Origin: Halorientalis sp. LT38
Lineage (GTDB): Archaea; Halobacteriota; Halobacteria; Halobacteriales; Haloarculaceae
Direction of reading: 5' to 3'
Assembly: GCF_037031225.1 (NCBI RefSeq)
Contig: NZ_JAYEZN010000002.1
Span: 48,118 to 112,117 of the forward strand
DNA: 64,000 bases
Numbering within the stretch: position 1 is the stretch's first letter; the number at the start of each line of letters is the position of its first letter. Made by a program: the position numbers and the translations under genes. The notes under the pieces were generated by a model. That model did not search any database. It saw only the letters and a list, made by a program, of their open reading frames with translations, and was not told where the DNA came from. Below are positions 60,219 through 64,000 of this stretch, one piece after another.

Positions 60219-62095
60219 CCGGAGCGAATCAGGAAGCCGTCACGGAGTCCGCCGATCGACCGGAGACGGCCGAGTTCGTCTGCCCGGAGTGTTCGGGGGT
60301 GCTCGACCCGGAGGGGTACCGATGTCGGAACTGCGGTGTCGTCGGCATCGACCTGGACGGCGTCGTGTCGTTCAGGGAGACGGAGACCGGCTCGGCGGGA
60401 ACCGGGATCGCCGCCGACGAACTGCCAGAGGGGGCTCGACTGCCGACGCCGGATGCCGACTCCATCGGAACCGCGCTCGAGGGCGAACCGGACCGCACGG
60501 ACCGTCGCTCGGTGGTGACCGACGTCAGACGAGACCTCTGGCGCGTCCTCGCGGCCGAACACCTCACCGGGCGCTGCCTGAACCTCTACACCGAGTTCGG
60601 GCGGCGGTCGCTGTGTCTGGCCGAACTCGTCGACGTGGTGTACGCCGTCGATCCGCGCCTCTCCCGGCTGCGGGTGGCGGCCGACCGCGAGGATTACGAG
60701 AGCACCGAACGGGTCGTGCCGGTCCACGCGACCCGCGACCGGCTCCCGTTCGCGGCGGGGACGTTCGACACGATCGTCGCCGACTTCTCCGGGCGAACCG
60801 ACGTCAGGGAAGGCGTCGAGCAACTCCGCGAGTACCTCGCCCCGGGCGGGTCGCTCCTGTGCATCGCCGACGGGTGGCCCCGCAAACTGGCGGCCACGTC
60901 GGCAGCCGAACTCGGCCGAGACGCTGCAGCACGCCGTCGCCCGCTCTCGCCGGGAACCGCGAACGGGTACCGACGACTCGGACGGTCGGTCGGCTTCGAT
61001 CACGTCGCCGCGTACGCGCTCCTCCCGTCGTCGGAGCGCCCGCTCTATGCCTTCCCGGTCGAGAACGACCGGGCCGTTCGCACGATCGGCGAGTTCGCGC
61101 TGGCCGAACGCGGCCGGTACGCCGACGCCTTCGCGCCGATCGTCTCGCGGCTGGCCGGCAGCCGGCTGACGAAACAGTGTTTCCCGAGCTATCTCGTGGT
61201 GTACGCGGACGAGCACAGGGACTCGAGCTTCGCGTTCACCGATCCGCTCGTCGTCGCCGGTCGCACTCGGTCCATCGTTCTCGACGTCGGGGCCGACGGG
61301 ATCGAGTCGGTGGTGAAGGTTCCGAACAGGCGGGCCCACGCGCCGTTCACCGCACGCGAGAACGAACACCTCGAGCGCCTGCGGTCGTCGGGAGCGCCGA
61401 TCACGGAGACGCTCCCGGAGGGGCGACAGATCGCGTCGCGGTTCGGACCGGCCAGGGCGGAACGGCCGGCATCGGGCCGCGAACTCGGCGCGGAACTCAC
61501 CGGCGATCCCGAGTCGTTCGGCCGCGTCCTCTCAATCGGTCTCGACTGGCTCGCGGCGTTCCAGCAGTCGTTCCGCGGTGAGTCCGAGACCCGTTCGCCC
61601 GCCGAGATCCGCGAGGACCTGCGGTTCGAGCCGACCGGCCTGGAACCGCCGACGGTCGAGGCGCCGCTCGAGACATTCACCACGCCCGTCCACGGCGACT
61701 TCCTGGCGGCCAACATCCACGCGCACGACGATGCCGTGACGACGGTCATCGACTGGGAGTACGTCGCCCCCGCGGCGTCACCGGTCGTCGACGCGGGGTA
61801 CGTCCTGATCGACACGGCGTATCGCACGATCGGTGACCTCGAGGAGGGGCTCCGGACCGTGCTCTGTGACCGAAACGAGTTCGCGGACCGCGCCCGGGAG
61901 GCGGTCCGGACGTACTGCGACGCCGTCGACCTGCCCGTCGAGACGTTCGAGCGGTACCTGCACGCCGTGTACGTCCATCAGCTCGAACTCGACCGGCGCT
62001 TCGGCGCTGCGAAGACCCACCCCGACCGGATGGCGGACCTGACCCGGAGAGCCAGAATCGTCCGTGACGTCGCGACCGAGTCGGCGCTGTTCTGA
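60215..62095 (+). CDS. zinc ribbon - methyltransferase-like - aminoglycoside-phosphotransferase-like fusion
   Basis: This 626-residue protein is coupled to the flippase (ATGA). An N-terminal zinc ribbon (C23, C26, C37, C40: FVCPECSGVL, YRCRNCGVVG) is followed by a Rossmann-like SAM-methyltransferase core (about 110-240: LNLYTEFGRRSLCLAELV, VYAVDPRLSRL, FDTIVADFSGR, LAPGGSLLCI); the glycine-rich motif I is degenerate. The C-terminal half is an APH-like kinase: TPVHGDFLAANI (His493) and VIDWEYVAP (Asp513). It could phosphorylate and methylate a glycan or lipid carrier end. The precise role is unknown. Confidence 0.7.
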   Translation: MTGANQEAVTESADRPETAEFVCPECSGVLDPEGYRCRNCGVVGIDLDGVVSFRETETGSAGTGIAADELPEGARLPTPDADSIGTALEGEPDRTDRRSVVTDVRRDLWRVLAAEHLTGRCLNLYTEFGRRSLCLAELVDVVYAVDPRLSRLRVAADREDYESTERVVPVHATRDRLPFAAGTFDTIVADFSGRTDVREGVEQLREYLAPGGSLLCIADGWPRKLAATSAAELGRDAAARRRPLSPGTANGYRRLGRSVGFDHVAAYALLPSSERPLYAFPVENDRAVRTIGEFALAERGRYADAFAPIVSRLAGSRLTKQCFPSYLVVYADEHRDSSFAFTDPLVVAGRTRSIVLDVGADGIESVVKVPNRRAHAPFTARENEHLERLRSSGAPITETLPEGRQIASRFGPARAERPASGRELGAELTGDPESFGRVLSIGLDWLAAFQQSFRGESETRSPAEIREDLRFEPTGLEPPTVEAPLETFTTPVHGDFLAANIHAHDDAVTTVIDWEYVAPAASPVVDAGYVLIDTAYRTIGDLEEGLRTVLCDRNEFADRAREAVRTYCDAVDLPVETFERYLHAVYVHQLELDRRFGAAKTHPDRMADLTRRARIVRDVATESALF

Positions 62096-62352
62096 CCGCC
62101 ACTGCGCTCGCGGAGACGATATGCTCCGGCGCTCCCGGAGCCCGACACAGACTGGACGTTAGTGAACTCATACTGACCAATTAGTACAATGCTACCGTCC
62201 AGGTGCACTTTCCATTCAATGGTATTACATATGCGGTGTAATGAAAAAGTGGGGTTTGACCCTTGGCACGATCGAATTAACGCGTTCAACCGCACCCGGG
62301 GCGCAGTTGGTAAGCAATAATTAGTAATCAGTCGCATTCTTTTCCAACTGGC
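62096..62352. other. AT-rich upstream region of last beta-helix gene
   Basis: The region is AT-rich relative to the rest of the window, especially from about 62180 on. No gene is seen. Confidence 0.45.
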
Positions 62353-62353
62353 A

Positions 62354-62384
62354 ATAACTCATAATATAGTAGGTACTTCCTACT
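62354..62384 (+). promoter_or_regulatory. promoter and inverted repeat before last beta-helix gene
   Basis: ATAACTC at 62354-62360 ends 29 nt before ATG 62389, next to ATAATATA. An inverted repeat, AGTAGG (62368-62373) with CCTACT (62379-62384), lies between it and the ATG and could be an operator. Confidence 0.45.
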
Positions 62385-62388
62385 GCAC

Positions 62389-64000
62389 ATGGTCGGTAAT
62401 AGAGAAGACCAGCGCAGTAGTAATGCAGAGCATACTGGGTCGTCTGACGACCAGGAGACTACCATCAATCGCCGAACGGCGATCAAGACGCTGGGAGTCG
62501 CGACCGGTGCGGCCGTCCTCCCGATGACGGCGGCGCGTGGTTCGGCCGCCCAGAGCGACTACAGCCTCGTCGAGGTCGCCGCGGGGGACACGAAGACGGT
62601 ACAGGTCTCCGGCGGCGAGACCTTCGAGAACGTCCTCTTCGACATCACGGCCGAGGGTGCCGGCGCGCAGATTTTCGCGGACGGGACGGACTGGACGATC
62701 CGGAACGTCGGCTTCAGAGGCAAAGAGCCGGAGGGCATCGAGCCGCTCGTCCTCGCCGAGCGGGGACTGGTCCAGAACGTCTACATCGGCGACGGCTCGG
62801 TCGCCGGGGACTCGACCATCGGCGTGTATACGGAAAACGACGTGAGCGAGGGTCCGCTCGAGTTCGAGAACGTGCACATCGGCTACTTCACCAACAACGC
62901 CATCTACGCGACGCCGACGCTGGCCGTGGAGAACGAGGGTCCCGTCGTCAACATCCGGGCCTCGTACTTCGAGAACAACAACATCAGTAACGTGAAGCTG
63001 GGGTCGCCGTTCGGGGACTGTACGATCGAAGATACGGTTATGCGGGTCGACGGCGACGTTCGAGCGCACCCGAACGGGATCGGCCGGCGGTCGGTGTGGG
63101 CACACTCCGAACAGACCGCGGACGGCGAGGAGATCCCCACGACGACGGTCCTGCGGAACTGCGACATTCAGGGGATGCTCAAGACGGACAACAACGGCCG
63201 GATCGAGCTCGAGAACACGCGGCACGACGGCATCCGTGATACCGACGGTACCTCGGAGGGCGGGATCTACGGCGAGTCGGCCGGGTCGCCGGACCTGACG
63301 CCGCCCGCGGACGTCCCCATGACGGCCGAAGAAGCGGCTTCGGGCGACGCGTCCGGCGATGGTACGGACGGCAGCACCAGCGACGCGGACTCGGATCCCG
63401 TGTACGACCACGTGCTCGCAGTCCTGACCGATACGTCCGTCCAGTCGATGGACTACTCGCTCTACGTGGACGGCGACGTGGCGAAAACGACGACCGACGA
63501 CGGTCAGAAGGCCGAGTCGAACGACACGATCGAGACCCTCTCGGACGGCCGGACCGTCGTCCGCGGCGTCACCGGGAACGGGTTCGCCGACGCCTTCGAG
63601 TACAGCGGCAGCATCGACGGGTTCGAGATCACGAACATCAGTTCCGGTGACATCAGCGGCGTCTCCTTCGAAATCGACGGCCAAGCCGTGAGCACACAGG
63701 CCGTCGTCGACGGGACCGTCGGTGAGAGCGACGACGGCTCTACAGACGACGGAACGGACGGTTCCACCGACGACGGAACGGACGGCTCCACGGACGACGG
63801 AACGGACGGCTCCACGGACGATGGAACGGACGACGGGACCGACGGTTCCACGGACGACGGGACCGACGGTTCCACGGACGACGGGACCGACGGTTCCACG
63901 GACGACGGGACCGACGGTTCCACGGACGACGGAACCGACGGTTCCACGGACGACGGAACCGATGGGTCGAGCGGGTCCGGCGGTATTCTGGTGATCGACG
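62389..64000 (+). CDS. secreted right-handed beta-helix surface protein, 3' end beyond window
   Basis: At least 537 residues are visible from ATG 62389; the gene continues past 64000. A Tat signal (INRRTAIKTLGVATGAAVLP, cleavage near AARGSAAQ) is followed by a beta-helix (about 70-290: WTIRNVGFRGKEPE, VENEGPVVNIRASYFENNNI). A small beta domain (about 345-440: DHVLAVLTDTSVQSMDYSLY) leads to Ser/Thr/Asp/Gly repeats (about 450-527) and the beginning of a second domain ILVID, like the KVLVIDGTG domain at 35263. It may anchor or process extracellular polysaccharide. The complete architecture needs the flanking DNA. Confidence 0.75.
   Translation, partial: MVGNREDQRSSNAEHTGSSDDQETTINRRTAIKTLGVATGAAVLPMTAARGSAAQSDYSLVEVAAGDTKTVQVSGGETFENVLFDITAEGAGAQIFADGTDWTIRNVGFRGKEPEGIEPLVLAERGLVQNVYIGDGSVAGDSTIGVYTENDVSEGPLEFENVHIGYFTNNAIYATPTLAVENEGPVVNIRASYFENNNISNVKLGSPFGDCTIEDTVMRVDGDVRAHPNGIGRRSVWAHSEQTADGEEIPTTTVLRNCDIQGMLKTDNNGRIELENTRHDGIRDTDGTSEGGIYGESAGSPDLTPPADVPMTAEEAASGDASGDGTDGSTSDADSDPVYDHVLAVLTDTSVQSMDYSLYVDGDVAKTTTDDGQKAESNDTIETLSDGRTVVRGVTGNGFADAFEYSGSIDGFEITNISSGDISGVSFEIDGQAVSTQAVVDGTVGESDDGSTDDGTDGSTDDGTDGSTDDGTDGSTDDGTDDGTDGSTDDGTDGSTDDGTDGSTDDGTDGSTDDGTDGSTDDGTDGSSGSGGILVID
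63736..63963 (+). repeat. 24-bp tandem repeats coding for an acidic Gly-Ser-Thr linker
   Basis: About nine units of 24 bp encode GSTDDGTD (with one shorter copy) inside the beta-helix gene. Such low-complexity runs often mark cell-surface linkers and can expand or contract between strains. Confidence 0.8.

Noticed and set aside
1..64000. mobile elements
   Set aside because: No transposase, integrase or terminal inverted-repeat structure with target-site duplication was recognised on either strand.

Overview
The window is about 64 kb of GC-rich DNA encoding acidic, Asp/Glu-rich proteins. It carries haloarchaea-specific families (RdfA, HalOD1, DUF7344-, DUF7511- and DUF7563-type proteins, halocyanin-like cupredoxin), Orc1/Cdc6 with ORB repeats, twin-arginine and lipobox signals, and mostly leaderless promoters. 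This points to a chromosome or large replicon of a halophilic archaeon (class Halobacteria). The genus cannot be fixed from the sequence alone.

Layout. 1-660: two identical origin-recognition-box (ORB) repeats beside an AT-rich stretch, and a 12-bp tandem repeat at the left edge. 660-3000: PadR-like regulator, small membrane protein, DUF7511 protein, DUF7344 regulator. 3070-6557 (minus): nucleotide-sugar dehydrogenase, Gfo/Idh oxidoreductase and DegT aminotransferase, matching the WbpA/WbpB/WbpE order of chemistry for a 3-amino uronic acid. 7000-8800: small regulators and zinc-ribbon proteins. 9026-11725: RdfA cell-shape factor and an archaeal SMC-like ATPase with a CxxC hook. 12128-16214: second aminotransferase/oxidoreductase pair, a vapBC toxin-antitoxin module and a sugar formyltransferase. 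16635-18805: small membrane/lipoprotein operon and a cupredoxin. 18883-46259: large surface-glycan region with a flippase, polytopic membrane protein, glycosyltransferases, FemAB/GNAT-like transferases, three deacetylases, a left-handed beta-helix acyltransferase, a sugar nucleotidyltransferase, phosphatase/sulfatase-superfamily enzymes, secreted right-handed beta-helix proteins, a CARDB protein and a DUF1616 protein. 46387-49576: HTH protein, tRNA-like element, six-ORB origin, orc1, HalOD1 protein. 49654-51746: TMEM165/GDT1-type exporter in an operon with a DtxR-family metalloregulator that has a palindromic operator. 51942-64000: a second surface-glycan module (GT2, DUF354, polytopic membrane protein, DUF1616, beta-helix lipoprotein, flippase, zinc-ribbon/methyltransferase/kinase fusion, beta-helix surface protein cut by the window edge).

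How it fits together. Most genes look like a pathway that makes N-acylated or N-formylated amino-uronic sugars, assembles them on a lipid, flips them and displays or processes them at the cell surface. Six gene families occur once or more on each side of the orc1 origin, so the module appears duplicated around it. Many of these genes share an ATAACAA-like core promoter element ending 26-29 nt before the start codon, which suggests leaderless transcription from a common non-standard TATA element. No insertion sequence, integrase or CRISPR array was recognised.
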